The notes under the pieces were generated by a model, which was given only the letters and a program-made list of their open reading frames with translations, had not been told where the DNA came from and did not search any database. From the NCBI RefSeq assembly GCF_048569485.1, contig NC_134364.1, positions 138,429,298 through 138,493,297 on the forward strand: DNA of 64,000 nt, written 5' to 3'. Source of the DNA: Anomaloglossus baeobatrachus. Lineage: Eukaryota; Chordata; Amphibia; Anura; Aromobatidae. Both the position numbers and the translations under genes were made by a program. Shown here piece by piece: positions 23,995-36,356 of this stretch; position 1 is the stretch's first letter, and each line of letters opens with the position of its first letter.

Positions 23995-26900
23995 CTTGTG
24001 TCCTCACATCTCTGCTCACGTTAGTGCTGACTGTCCCTTGTAATGTGCGTTCTCTGTAGCTGGAGATCAGCGGTTGTCTGTGGTTTGTATTTGGTGCATT
24101 GGCTCCTGGTAGAGGCCGCCTCTCAGATGTGGCTGTGTCCTCACATCTCTGCTCAAGTTAGTGCTGACTGTCCCTTGTAATGTGCGTTCTCTGTAGCTGG
24201 AGATCAGCGGTTGTCCGTGGTTTGTATTTGGTGTATTGGCTCCTGGTAGAGGCCGCCTCTCAGATGTGGCTGTGTCCTCACATCTCTGCTCACGTTAGTG
24301 CTGACTGTCTCTTGTGATGTGGGTTCTCTTTAGCTGGAGATCAGCGGTTGTCCGTAGTTTGTATTTGGTGTATCTGCTCCTGGTAGAGGCCGCCTCTCAG
24401 ATGTGGCTGTATCCTCACATCTCTGCTCACGATAGTGCTGACTGTCCCTTGTGATGTGCGTTCTCTGTAGCTGGAGATCAGTGGTTGTCTTTGGTTTGTA
24501 TTTGGTGTATCTGCTCCTGGTAGAAGCTGCCTCTCAGATGTGGCTGTGTCCTCACATCTCTGCTCACGTTAGTGCTGACTGTCCCTTGTAATGTGCGTTC
24601 TCTGTAGCTGGAGATCAGCGGTTGTTTGTGGTTTGTATTTGGTGTATTGGCTCCTGGTAGAGGCCGCCTCTCAGATGTGGCTGTATCCTCACGTCTCTGC
24701 TCACGTTAGTGCTGACTGTCCCTTGTGATGTGCGTTCTCTGTAGCTGGAGATCAGCGGTTGTCTGTGGTTTGTATTTGGTGTATCGGCTCCTGGTAGAGG
24801 CTGCCTCTCAGATGTGGCTGTGTCCTCATGTCTCTGCTCACGTTAGTGCTGACTGTCCCTTGTGATGTGCGTTCTCTGTAGCTGGAGATCAGCGGTTGTC
24901 TGTGGTTTGTATTTGGTGTATTGGCTCCTGGTAGAGGCCGCCTCTCAGATGTGGCTGTGTCCTCATGTCTCTGCTGATGTTAGTGTTGACTGTCCCTTGT
25001 AATGTGCGTTCTCTGTAGCTGGAGATCAGCGGTTGTCCGTGGTTTGTATTTGGTGTATTGGCTCCTGGTAGAGGCCGCCTCTCAGATGTGGCTGTGTCCT
25101 CACATCTCTGCTCACGTTAGTGCTGACTGTCCCTTGTGATGTGCGTTCTCTGTAGCTGGAGATCAGCGGTTGTCTTTGTTTTTTTATTTGGTGTATTGGC
25201 TCCTGGTAGAGGCCGCCTCTTAGATGTGGCTGTGTCCTCACATCTCTGCTCACGTTAGTGCTGACTGTCCCTTGTGATGTGCGTTCTCTGTAGCTGGAGA
25301 TCAGCGGTTGTCTTTGGTTTTTTATTTGGTGTATTGGCTCATGGTAGAGGCCGCCTCTCAGATGTGGCTGTGTCCTCACATCTCTCCTGACGTTAGTGCG
25401 GACTGTCCCTTGTAATGTGCGTTCTCTGTAGCTGGAGATCAGCGGTTGTCTGTGGTTTGTATTTGGTGTATCGGCTCCTGGTAGAGGCCGCCTCTCAGAT
25501 GTGGCTGTGTCCTCACATCTCTGCTGACGTTAGTGCGGACTGTCCCTTGTAATGTGCGTTCTCTGTAGCTGGAGATCAGCAGTTGTCTGTGGTTTGTGTT
25601 TGGTGTATTGGCTCCTGGTAGAGGCCGCCTCTCAGATGTGGCTGTGTCCTCACATCTCTGCTCACATTAGTGCTGACTGTCCCTTGTGATGTGCGTTCTC
25701 TGTAGCTGGAGATCAGCGGTTGTCTGTGGTTTGTATTTGGTCTATCGGCTCCTGGTAGAGGCCATCTCTCAGATGTGGCTGTGTCCTCACGTCTCTGCTG
25801 ACGTTAGTGCTGACTGTCCCTTGTGATGTGCGTTCTCTGTAGCTGGAGATCAGTGGTTGTCTTTGGTTTGTATTTGGTGTACCTGCTCCTGGTAGAGGCC
25901 GCCTCTCAGATGTGGCTGTGTCCTCACATCTCTGCTGACGTTAGTGCGGACTGTCCCTTGTAATGTGCGTTCTCTGTAGCTGGAGATCAACGGTTGTCTG
26001 TGGTTTGTATTTGGTGTATCGGCTCCTGGTAGAGGCCGCCTCTCAGATGTGGCTGTGTCCTCACATCTCTGCTGACGTTAGTGCTGCAGGTCCCTTGTAA
26101 TGTGCGTTCTCTGTAGCTGGAGATCAGCGGTTGTCTGTGGTTTGTATTTGGTGTATCGGCTCCTGGTAGAGGCCACCTCTCAGATGTGGCTGTGTCCTCA
26201 CATCTCTGCTGACGTTAGTGCGGACTGTCCCTTGTAATGTGCGTTCTCTGTAGCTGGAGATCAGCGGTTGTCTGTGGTTTGTATTTGGTGTGTCGGCTCC
26301 TGGTAGAGGCCGCCTCTCAGATGTGGCTGTGTCCTCACATCTCTGCTGACGTTAGTGCGGACTGTCCCTTGTAATGTGCGTTCTCTGTAGCTGGAGATCA
26401 GCGGTTGTCTGTGGTTTGTATTTGGTGTATCGGCTCCTGGTAGAGGCCGCCTCTCAGATGTGGCTGTGTCCTCACGTCTCTGCTGACGTTAGTGCGGACT
26501 GTCCCTTGTGATGTGCGTTTTCTGTAGCTGGAGATCAGCGGTTGTCTGTGGTTTGTATTTGGTGTATTTGCTCCTGGTAGAGGCCACCTCTCAGATGTGG
26601 CTATATCCTCACGTCTCTGCTCACGTTAGTGTTGACTGTCCCTTGTAATGTGCGTTCTCTGTAGCTGGAGCTCAGCGGTTGTCCGTGGTTTGTATTTGGT
26701 GTATTGGCTCCTGGTAGAGGCCGCCTCTCAGATGTGGCTGTGTCCTCACATCTCTGCTCACGTTAGTGCTGACTGTCCCTTGTGATGTGCGTTCTCTGTA
26801 GCTGGAGATCAGCGGTTGTCTTTGGTTTTTTATTTGGTGTATTGGCTCCTGGTAGAGGCCGCCTCTCAGATGTGGCTGTGTCCTCACATCTCTGCTGACG

Positions 26901-28655
26901 TTAGTGCGGACTGTCCCTTGTAATGTGCGTTCTCTGTAGCTGGAGATCAGCGGTTGTCTGTGGTTTGTGTTTGGTGTATTGGCTCCTGGTAGAGGCCGCC
27001 TCTCAGATGTGGCTGTGTCCTCACATCTCTGCTCACGATAGTGCTGACTGTCCCTTGTAATGTGCGTTCTCTGTAGCTGGACATCAGCGGTTGTCTGTGG
27101 TTTGTATTTGGTCTATCTGCTCCTGGTAGAGGCCGCCTCTCAGATGTGGCTGTGTCCTCACATCTCTGCTGACGTTAGTGCGGACTGTCCCTTGTAATGT
27201 GCGTTCTCTGTAGCTGGAGATCAGCGGTTGTCTGTGGTTTGTATTTGGTGTATCGGCTCCTGGTAGAGGCCACCTCTCAGATGTGGCTGTGTCCTCACAT
27301 CTCTGCTGACGTTAGTGCGGACTGTCCCTCGTAATGTGCGTTCTCTGTAGCTGGAGATCAGCGGTTGTCTGTGGTTTGTATTTGGTGTGTCGGCTCCTGG
27401 TAGAGGCCGCCTCTCAGATGTGGCTGTGTCCTCACATCTCTGCTGACGTTAGTGCGGACTGTCCCTTGTAATGTGCGTTCTCTGTAGCTGGAGATCAGCG
27501 GTTGTCTGTGGTTTGTATTTGGTGTATCAGCTCCTGGTAGAGGCCGCCTCTCAGATGTGGCTGTGTCCTCACATCTCTGCTGACGTTAGTGCTGACTGTC
27601 CCTTGTAATGTGCGTTCTCTGTAGCTGTAGATCAGCGGTTGTCTTTGGTTTGTATTTGGTGTATCGGCTCCTGGTAGAGGCCGCCTCTCAGATGTGGCTG
27701 TGTCCTCACATCTCTGCTGACGTTAGTGCTGACTGTCCCTTGTAATGTGCGTTCTCTGTAGCTGGAGATCAGCGGTTGTCTGTGGTTTGTATTTGGTGTA
27801 TCGGCTCCTGGTAGAGGCCGCCTCTCAGATGTGGCTGTGTCCTCATGTCTCTGCTGACGTTAGTGCTGACTGTCCCTTGTAATGTGCGTTCTCTGTAGCT
27901 GGAGATCAGCGGTTGTCTGTGGTTTGTGTTTGGTGTATTGGCTCCTGGTAGAGGCCGCCTCTCAGATGTGGCTGTGTCCTCACATCTCTGCTGACGTTAG
28001 TGCGGACTGTCCCTTGTGATGTGCGTTCTCTGTAGCTGGAGATCAGCGGTTGTCTGTGGTTTGTATTTGGTGTATCGGCTCCTGGTAGAGGCCGCCTCTC
28101 AGATGTGGCTGTATCCTCACGTCTCTGCTGATGTTAGTGCGGACTGTCCCTTGTGATGTGCGTTCTCTGTAGCTGGAGATCAGCGGTTGTCTTTGGTTTG
28201 TATTTGGTGTATCGGCTCCTGGTAGAGGCCGCCTCTCAGTAGTGGCTGTGTCCTCACATCTCTGCTGACGTTAGTGCGGACTGTCCCTTGTGATGTGCGT
28301 TTTCTGTAGCTGGAGATCAGCGGTTGTCTGTGGTTTGTGTTTGATGTATTGGCTCCTGGTAGAGGCCGCCTCTCAGATGTGGCTGTGTCCTCACATCTCT
28401 GCTGACGTTAGTGCGGACTGTCCCTTGTGATGTGCGTTCTCTGTAGCTGGAGATCAACGGTTGTCTGTGGTTTGTATTTGGTGTATCGGCTCCTGGTAGA
28501 GGCCGCCTCTCAGATGTGGCTGTATCCTCACGTCTCTGCTGATGTTAGTGCGGACTGTCCCTTGTAATGTGCGTTCTCTGTAGCTGGAGATCAGCGGTTG
28601 TCTGTGGTTTGTATTTGGTGTATCGGCTCCTGGTAGAGGCTGCCTCTCAGATGTG
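23995..28655. repeat. 137-bp satellite, ~34 copies
   Basis: A head-to-tail array of a 137-bp unit containing AATGTGCGTTCTCTGTAGCT, GGAGATCAGCGGTTGTC and GGCTCCTGGTAGAGGCCGCC. Successive GGAGATCAGCGG words fall at 24062, 24199, 24336 and so on. Variants (CTCACGTTAGTGCTG versus CTGACGTTAGTGCGG) are clustered: the first type dominates before ~25380 and the second after, which suggests block-wise spread. Confidence 0.96.
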
Positions 28656-29617
28656 GCTGTAGTCCTTTGTGTTGTTCTGCCCAGTGCTTTCTCTGCTCTT
28701 GTCCTGGAGGCTGGAGCTGGTGATCGCAGCACTGATTGTGATGCTGATCACAATTTTCTGCCTCCGGGACCACGTGACGTCCGATCGATCGCATCTGACA
28801 CTTGGACAATAGTTTTTTCTATTGTCTCCTGGACGAAGCACGGTTAAGTGCGAAACGCGCGTCAGTGTGTCTGTGGGAGGTCGTGGTAGCCTAATTTTTG
28901 GACTTTGGTAATGTTATGTTGCATTAAGTAATTTATGTCACTGCAAACCATACCCTTGCTACTACTTATACATTATTTAATGGTTATTATTAAGGAAAGG
29001 TTTGCAGTCATTAATGATTTTTGAAACAGAATAGCATTTCATACCATCCATATATGGTTTTCCATTTATAATAGTATAACAAGTGCCCGGCGATCCCCAT
29101 TATTCCATCCGTCCCTCTTGGGCTGATCCATTATTGTTATGTGGTTTTAACTATTATTGTTAATAAAGATGATGTGTTATATATTATATGGCCTGCATTT
29201 TCCTTTTTGGTGTTTATATTGAATCTATGCAATAAGAGGCCTCATATGGTTGTTGTGGTTATTGGTGTAGTTGGCAATAGTTTTTTCTGTAAAATAGATT
29301 CCCCTCATCTGCAGGAGGCGGCTGCACGCTGTTCTACAAGCGGCAGCCATTAGCGTGTACCCAGGAAGCTGCGAAGATCTGTCCTTGGTGACGTGTGACC
29401 TCTACATAGTCGTACGTCACAGGCAGGAGGAATGGGGGGGCTCTGTGCCGGCTCGACCTTACATTGCTCCAGGAATCTTCTGTTACTGCCTGTGTACCCA
29501 ATATATGACGGCTGTGATGTGTCTTCCCTGCACCCGCGAACACGAGTGTCGTGTAGCAGATAAGCCGCCTGTTCTCTGTCCTTGGTGGGGAGGGCAGGCG
29601 TTGGGGGGTCAGCAGTG
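28656..29617. other. mixed sequence with a possible amphibian repeat end
   Basis: The stretch after the satellite contains GGACGAAGCAC and GTGCGAAACGCGCGTCAG near 28831-28866, words of a kind common in dispersed frog repeats. The family was not identified. No coding exon was recognised. Confidence 0.35.
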
Positions 29618-29621
29618 TTGG

Positions 29622-29960
29622 CATACCTCCCAACCGTCCCGGATACAGCGGGACTGTACCGGATTTCAGCGGGTGTCCCGGTGTCACGATCGTGAGGCTT
29701 TTTGTCCCGCCCGTGGCTCCGTCCACCCGCTCTCTCCCAGTCTGACTTTCTCCCCCTCCTAATGCACATGAGCAGAGCAGAGCCGAGCGCTGCTTCACTG
29801 CTCTGGCTCTGTGCTGCCGCTGTTATGGGTGGGCGGCAGCAGCACTCTGGCTGCCGGCACTTTAAATCTGCAGCTCAGCGTGCACTCACTGCTCACTGCT
29901 GGGCTGTTTGTGTACGGAAGTGCATCTGTGGGCGGAGCTACCGAGCAACATGCTGAGCTC
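29622..29960. repeat. dispersed repeat unit, copy 1
   Basis: It begins CATACCTCCCAACCGTCCCG and continues with GGATACAGCGGGACT, CTCCGTCCACCC and CTGCTCTGTGCTGC-like words. A diverged copy with the same order of words begins at 30748. The family was not identified; a non-autonomous DNA transposon is possible. Confidence 0.5.
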
Positions 29961-30089
29961 TGTCCACAGATAAAGAGACTGCAGGAAGAGGAGCTGAACA
30001 CCAAGGAACGCTGTAACCCCCCCCTACCTACCCAAAGCTATATGCCTCCAGTCACCCCCTCACCACATCTGTATGGCCCCGTCACCAAA

Positions 30090-30745
30090 TTTGTATGCCC
30101 CCCCACCAGATCTATATGCCCCCCAGCACACCCCAGCTCTGTATGCCTCCAGCCCCCTCCCACCAGATATGTATGCCCCAGCAGCCCTCTCCTCACCAGA
30201 GCTATAAGCCTCCAGCCACCCCCCTCACCAGATTTGTATGTCCCCCAGCCCCCACACCAGATTTGTATACCCCTCAGTCACCCCACCAGATCTATATACC
30301 CCCCAGCACTCCCCAGCTCTGTATGCCTCCAGCCCCCTCCCACCAGATATGTATGCCCCAGCAGCCCTCTCCTCACCAGAGCTATATGCCTCCAGCCACC
30401 CCCCTCACCAGATTTGTATGTCCCCCAGCCCCCACACCAGATTTGTATACCCCTCAGTCACCCCACCAGATCTATATGCCCCCCAGCACACCCCAGCTCT
30501 GTATGCCTCCAGCCCCCTCCCACCAGATATGTATGCCCCAGCAGCCCTCTCCTCACCAGAGCTATATGCCTCCAGCCACCCCCAACACCAGATTTGTATG
30601 TCCCCCAGCCCCCACACCAGATTTGTATACCCCTCAGTCACCCCACCAGATCTATATACCCCCCAGCACTCCCCAGCTCTGTATGCCTCCAGCCCCCTCC
30701 CACCAGATATGTATGCCCCAGCAGCCCTCTCCTCACCACAGCTAT
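30090..30745. repeat. 180-bp tandem repeat, ~3.6 copies
   Basis: Copies of GTATGCCCCAGCAGCCCTCT begin at 30171, 30351, 30531 and 30711, exactly 180 bp apart. Each unit is built from shorter CACCAGATNTGTATGCCCCC-like subrepeats. It is 60 codons long and stop-free in three forward frames, which explains the proline-rich reading frames here. Confidence 0.93.
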
Positions 30746-30747
30746 AT

Positions 30748-30960
30748 CATACCTCCCAACCGTCCTGGATACAGCGGGACTATCACGCTTTGCATTGTTT
30801 GTCCCGTTGCCACGGACGGGACGGCCGTCTCCCGGGCTCCGCCCACCCACTCTCTCCCCGCCTCCCTGCTTTTCCCTCCTACCATCCTAACACGTGACGT
30901 GGCATAACAGAGAGGAGCGCACTGCCCGAAACTAGTCTCTGTCTGCTCTGTGCTGCTGCT
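30748..30960. repeat. dispersed repeat unit, copy 2
   Basis: It begins CATACCTCCCAACCGTCCTG and parallels the unit at 29622, including TACAGCGGGACT and CCGCCCACCCACTCTCTCC. The two copies bracket the 180-bp repeat. Confidence 0.5.
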
Positions 30961-31009
30961 AAGGTATGTAAACATAATCTCCCCAGCACTGATTCCCCTC
31001 CCTCCCCCC

Positions 31010-31612
31010 CCCGGCCGGAGCCTCTCTGTGCGGTCGGCCGGCCGCCTCTCTGTGCGGTCGGCCGGCCGCCTCTCTGTGCAGGCGCCCTCCGCCGCCTGTC
31101 TGTGCGGTCGGCCCGCCGCCTCTCTGTGCGGTCGGCCCGCCGCCTCTCTGTGCGGTCGGCCCGCCTCCTGTCTGTACGGGCGGCCCGCCGCCTGTCTGTG
31201 CGGGCGCCCCCCGCCGCCTGTCTGTGCGGGCGCCCCCCGCCGCCTGTCTGCGCGGGCGCCCTGCGCCGACTGTGCGGGCGCCCCCCGCCGCCTGTCTGTA
31301 CGGGCGGCCCGCCGCCTGTCTGTGAAGGCGGGCGGCCGACCTCACTGTGGCTCCCTGCGTCTCCGTGCTGGAGGCCCGCCGGCTGCCTGCGTCTCCGTGC
31401 TGGAGGCCCGCCGGCTGCCTGCGTCTCCGTGCTGCAAGCCCGCCGGCTGCCTGCGCGTCCATGCTGGAGGCCCGCCGGCTGCCTGCGCGTCCATGCTGGA
31501 GGCCCGCCGGCTGCCTGCGCGTCCATGCTGGAGGCCCGCCGGCTGCCTGCGCGTCCTTGCTGGAGGCCTGCCGGCTGCCTGCGCGTCCATGCTGGAGGCC
31601 CGCGTGCCTGCG
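31010..31612. repeat. GC-rich, CpG-dense minisatellites (~22-24 bp, then 32 bp)
   Basis: 31010-31340 repeats TCTGTGCGGTCGGCC-like units of about 22-24 bp. 31345-31612 repeats a 32-bp unit with GTCCATGCTGGAGGCCCGCC. CpG is far denser than in neighbouring DNA. Reading frames in both directions are repeat artefacts. Confidence 0.88.
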
Positions 31613-31716
31613 TGTGAGATGGTGAAACAGCTCCCATTGTTCATGGACAGAAATATGTACCTGGTTAAAGATGTGCATGGCAAGACCCTGTATCACCTCA
31701 CAAGCATAGTTTAGAC

Positions 31717-34700
31717 CAGACCTGGGCAAGGGGCGGCCCGCGGGCCACATCCGGCCCGCCTGCTCTCTGTGACCGGCCCGCCCGTCTTCAGCCGGTGCAG
31801 TGGAGCCGGGCTGCAGCGTGCCGAGCAGGGAGAGATCCTGTGCAGGTCCGCACAGTCAGTGCAGGCAGCGGAACGCAGGAGTCTTTCCTCTGTTCCCTGC
31901 CGGCACTAATTGTCAGTGACACACGCGCGCGCTCTGACGTTGTCAGTACTGCGCTGCGTGTGTCATTTCAAAAGTTCCCGCCCGCCCTGCAGGAGAAGGA
32001 GCAGCACAGCAGACGGAATAATTCATCTTGCAGGACCTGCGATGATGTCACGCCCATGTGACTGTGTGGGAGGAGACACAGGATGGCGGGCAGAAAGCAA
32101 GATACTGAATCCTGAAGGAGATGTGGACACATGATGACTGGTAATGAGAAAAGAGGGGACATGAGGGGGAGGGGGGTGCAGGGTGAGTGCATATGTGGGA
32201 AGATGGAGCTGCAGGGTGAGTGGCATATGAGGGCTGCAGACTGACAGAAGGATGTGAAGGGGTGCAGAGTGTTTGAGAGGGGTAAGTTGGGGTACAGGCA
32301 GGGTGAGATATGTGGGCATGGTGTGTGACATATGGGGGTGTAGTGTGTGTGACATGGGGGTGCAGGCTGTATGGGGTGTAGTGTGTGTGACATATTGGGG
32401 TTTAGTATATTACAGGTGTGCTATATGAAGGTGTATATAGTGGTGTAGTATATGGGGGTATAGTGATGTAGTATATTACAGGTGTGCTATATGGAGGTGT
32501 ATATAGTGGTGTAGTATATGGGGGTATAGTGATGTAGTATATTACAGGTGTGCTATATGGAGGTGTATATAGTGGTGTAGTATATGGGGGTATAGTGATG
32601 TAGTATATTACAGGTGTGCTATATGGAGGTGTATATAGTGGTGTAGTATATGGGGGTATAGTGATGTAGTATATTACAGGTGTGCTATATGGAGGTGTAT
32701 ATAGTGGTGTAGTATATGGGGGTATAGTGATGTAGTATATTACAGGTGTGCTATATGGAGGTGTATATAGTGGTGTAGTATATGGGGGTATAGTGATGTA
32801 GTATATTACAGGTGTGCTATATGAAGGTGTATATAGTGGTGTAGTATATGGGGGTATAGTGATGTAGTATATTACAGGTGTGCTATATGGAGATGTATAT
32901 AGTGGTGTAGTATATGGGGGTATAGTGATGTAGTATATTACAGGTGTGCTATATGAAGGTGTATATAGTGGTGTAGTATATGGGGGTATAGTGATGTAGT
33001 ATATTACAGGTGTGCTATATGGCGGTGTAGTATATTACAGGTGTGCTATATGAAGGTGTATATAGTGGTGTAGTATATGGGGGTATAGTGATGTAGTATA
33101 TTACAGGTGTGCTATATGGAGGTGTAGTATATTACAGGTGTACTATATGGAGGTGTATATTACAGGTGTGCTCTATGGAGGTGTAGTATATTACAGGTGT
33201 GCTATATGGAGGTGTAGTATATTACAGGTGTGCTCTATGGAGGTGTAGTATATTACAGGTGTGCTATATGGAGGTGTAGTATATTACAGGTGTGCTATAT
33301 GGAGGTGTATATAGTGGTGTAGTATATGGGGGTATAGTGATGTAGTATATTACAGGTGTGCTATATGGAGCTGTATATAGTGGTGTAGTATATGGGGGTA
33401 TAGTGATGTAGTATATTACAGGTGTGCTATATGGAGGTGTATATAGTGGTGTAGTATATGGGGGTATAGTGATGTAGTATATTACAGGTGTGCTATATGG
33501 AGGTGTATATAGTGGTGTAGTATATGGGGGTATAGTGATGTAGTATATTACAGGTGTGCTATATGGAGATGTATATAGTGGTGTAGTATATGGGGGTATA
33601 GTGATGTAGTATATTACAGGTGTGCTATATGAAGGTGTATATAGTGGTGTAGTATATGGGGGTATAGTGATGTAGTATATTACAGGTGTGCTATATGGAG
33701 GTGTATATAGTGGTGTAGTATATGGGGGTATAGTGATGTAGTATATTACAGGTGTGCTATATGGCGGTGTAGTATATTACAGGTGTGCTATATGAAGGTG
33801 TATATAGTGGTGTAGTATATGGGGGTATAGTGATGTAGTATATTACAGGTGTGCTATATGGAGGTGTAGTATATTACAGGTGTACTATATGGAGGTGTAT
33901 ATTACAGGTGTGCTCTATGGAGGTGTAGTATATTACAGGTGTGCTATATGGAGGTGTAGTATATTACAGGTGTGCTATATGGAGGTGTAGTATATTACAG
34001 GTGTGCTATATGGAGGTGTAGTATATTACAGGTGTGCTATATGGAGGTGTAGTATATTACAGGTGTACTATATGGAGGTGTAGTATATTACAGGTGTACT
34101 ATATGGAGGTGTATATTACAGGTGTGCTCTATTGAGGTTTAGTATATTACAGGTGTGCTATATGGAGGTGTAGTATATTACAGGTGTGCTATATGGAGGT
34201 GTAGTATATTACAGGTGTGCTATATAGGGGTGTAGTGATGTAGTATATTACAGGTGTGCTATATGGAGGTGTAGTATATTACAGGTGTAGTATATAGGGG
34301 TGTAGTGATGTTGTATATTACAGGTGTATATAGGGGTGTAGTGATGTAGTATATTACAGGTGTACTATATAGAGTTGTAGTATATTACAGGTGTGCTATA
34401 TGGAGGTGTAGTATATTACAGGTGTAGTATATGGGGGGTAGTGATGTTGTATATTACAGGTGTACTATATAGAGTTGTAGTATATTACAGGTGTGCTATA
34501 TGGAGGTGTAGTATATTACAGGTGTGCTATATGGAGGTGTAGTTTATTACAGGTGTGCTATATAGGGGTGTAGTGATGTAGTATATTACAGGTGTGCTAT
34601 ATGGAGGTGTAGTATATTACAGGTGTATATAGGGGTGTAGTGATGTAGTATATTACAGGTGTACTATATGGAGTTGTAGTATATTACAGGTGTGCTATAT

Positions 34701-35441
34701 GGAGGTGTAGTATATTACAGGTGTATATAGGGGTGTAGTGATGTTGTATATTACAGGTGTACTATATGGAGTTGTAGTATATTACAGGTGTGCTATATAG
34801 TGGTGTAGTGATGTAGTATATTACAGGTGTGCTATATGGAGGTGTAGTATATTACAGGTGTAGTATATGGGGGGTAGTGATGTAGTATATTACAGGTGTA
34901 GTATATAGGGGTGTAATGATGTAGTATATCGGAGGTGTATTATATAGTGGTGTAGTATAATACAGGTGTATATGGGGGTGTAGTATATTACAGGTGTAGT
35001 ATATAGGGGTGTAATGATGTAGTATATCGGAGGTGTAGTGGTGTAGTATAATACAGGTGTATATGGGGGTGTAGTATATTACAGGTGTAGTATATAGGGG
35101 TGTAATGATGTAGTATATCGGAGGTGTATTATATAGTGGTGTAGTATAATACAGGTGTATATGGGGTGTAGTATATTACAGGTGTAGTATATAGGGGTGT
35201 AATGATGTAGTATATCGGAGGTGTAGTGGTGTAGTATAATACAGGTGTATATGGGGGTGTAGTATATTACAGGTGTAGTATATAGGGGTGTAGTGGTGTA
35301 GTTTATTACAGGTGTAGTATATGGAGGGGGTGTAGTGATGTAGTATATTGGGTAGAACTGAGGTAATTATATTAGTCCGGCCCTCTAAACCAATCCCAAT
35401 TTCTCATGCGGCCCCATGGGAAAATTAATTGCCCACCCCTG
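31717..35441. mobile_element. hAT-like non-autonomous DNA transposon
   Basis: The ends are inverted: left CAGACCTGGGCAAGGGGC and right, reverse-complemented, CAGGGGTGGGCAATTAATTT. A perfect 8-bp target duplication GTTTAGAC sits at 31709-31716 and 35442-35449, the hAT hallmark. Subterminal sequence is rich in CCGGCCC. No transposase coding sequence was recognised. Most of the 3725-bp length is a minisatellite (32400-35340). Confidence 0.88.
32400..35340. repeat. 66/31-bp minisatellite filling the hAT-like element
   Basis: The main unit is 66 bp (GTGCTATATGGAGGTGTATA, then TAGTGGTGTAGTATATGGGG and GTATAGTGATGTAGTATATT). It alternates with ~31-bp short forms that lack the middle. Larger blocks recur: the TATGGCGGTGTAG variant near 33021 and 33762, and a TATATCGGAGGTGTA block repeated from ~34925 to 35230. 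Confidence 0.93.
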
Positions 35442-35449
35442 GTTTAGAC

Positions 35450-36345
35450 GTATATATTTGTGTCTCATAAATGTGAACAGTATTTATTGTATGTAACTTT
35501 AAACCCTGCAGCTGTCAGTAATGATGTGATAATACTTTATAAGGGACAACAATGTCATTATTCCACCATAAGAGGACGCTGTTTCTCAGCACAGATGAAA
35601 GACTGCAATTGGTAGCTCAGATGGGGCGGAGCTACAGGCTGATAAACACAATGACATCACAGGCAGTAGAGCAGCAGCCATCTTGGAAGCGGTTGGCAGT
35701 GAATGAGTACAGAGACAGAGGACGTGCGGAAGAGGGAAGAGAGAATATTTGCGACTAGAAATCTATCCTCTTGATCAGAGCTGTGACACTGTATCCGTAT
35801 CCTTACCAGATGGGAGAAGATTGCTGAAAGGATAGGACGTTGCCAAGGAGACGAGCCCCAGTGACCGGCAGTACTGCTCAGCTGTTGGAGAGGCCTCATC
35901 TTACTGCGTACTTCAGACATATTGTCCAGAGCAGACCCGGGTCCATAAGATAAGTAAGGCCCACTGCGCCATCGCAGTGGGTAACCGTGCACGCACCTCA
36001 CATCAGTTTGGCGCCAAAATATTTGAGACTCCGGTAGGGCCTGTAGTTAGTTTAGGTAGTCATTGTAACCCCTTCAGGCCACACTTACTGCACAATCACC
36101 GTTTAGGACCATTGTTTCTACAACTACAACATCTAATTATTTGCCATTGAGGCTTCTCTGTGGACCACAATGACCTCATACCTGGATGTTGCTAAGACCT
36201 ATTTTAGGCCAGAGTTGAGCTCATTCAGGAGGGAACTTGTATTGAACAATATATCTGTTTTTTTTATTTGTCTTTATGCTCTTTGCTAAGCAGTCATTGT
36301 ATATAGTAAGTTGTTTGGTTATTCAAGGTGAATCTTGGGAAGGAT
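35450..36345. other. plain sequence, no gene recognised
   Basis: About 900 bp without tandem repeats or recognisable coding sequence. Short reading frames near 35552-35758 have no known domain. Confidence 0.4.
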
Positions 36346-36356
36346 CCTCCATACAA

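Noticed and set aside
23683-24043. Possible exon with cysteines upstream of the 137-bp satellite
   Set aside because: Checked as a candidate efna3 exon 1, but it lacks a signal peptide followed by ephrin N-terminal motifs and has no clear donor.
29811-30897. Proline-rich secreted or structural protein
   Set aside because: The 180-bp tandem repeat is open in three forward frames; there is no codon preference for one.
31617-31713. Short peptide MVKQLPLFMDRNMYL... read before the hAT-like element
   Set aside because: About 31 codons ending at the target duplication. It has no recognised homology and no supporting splice structure.
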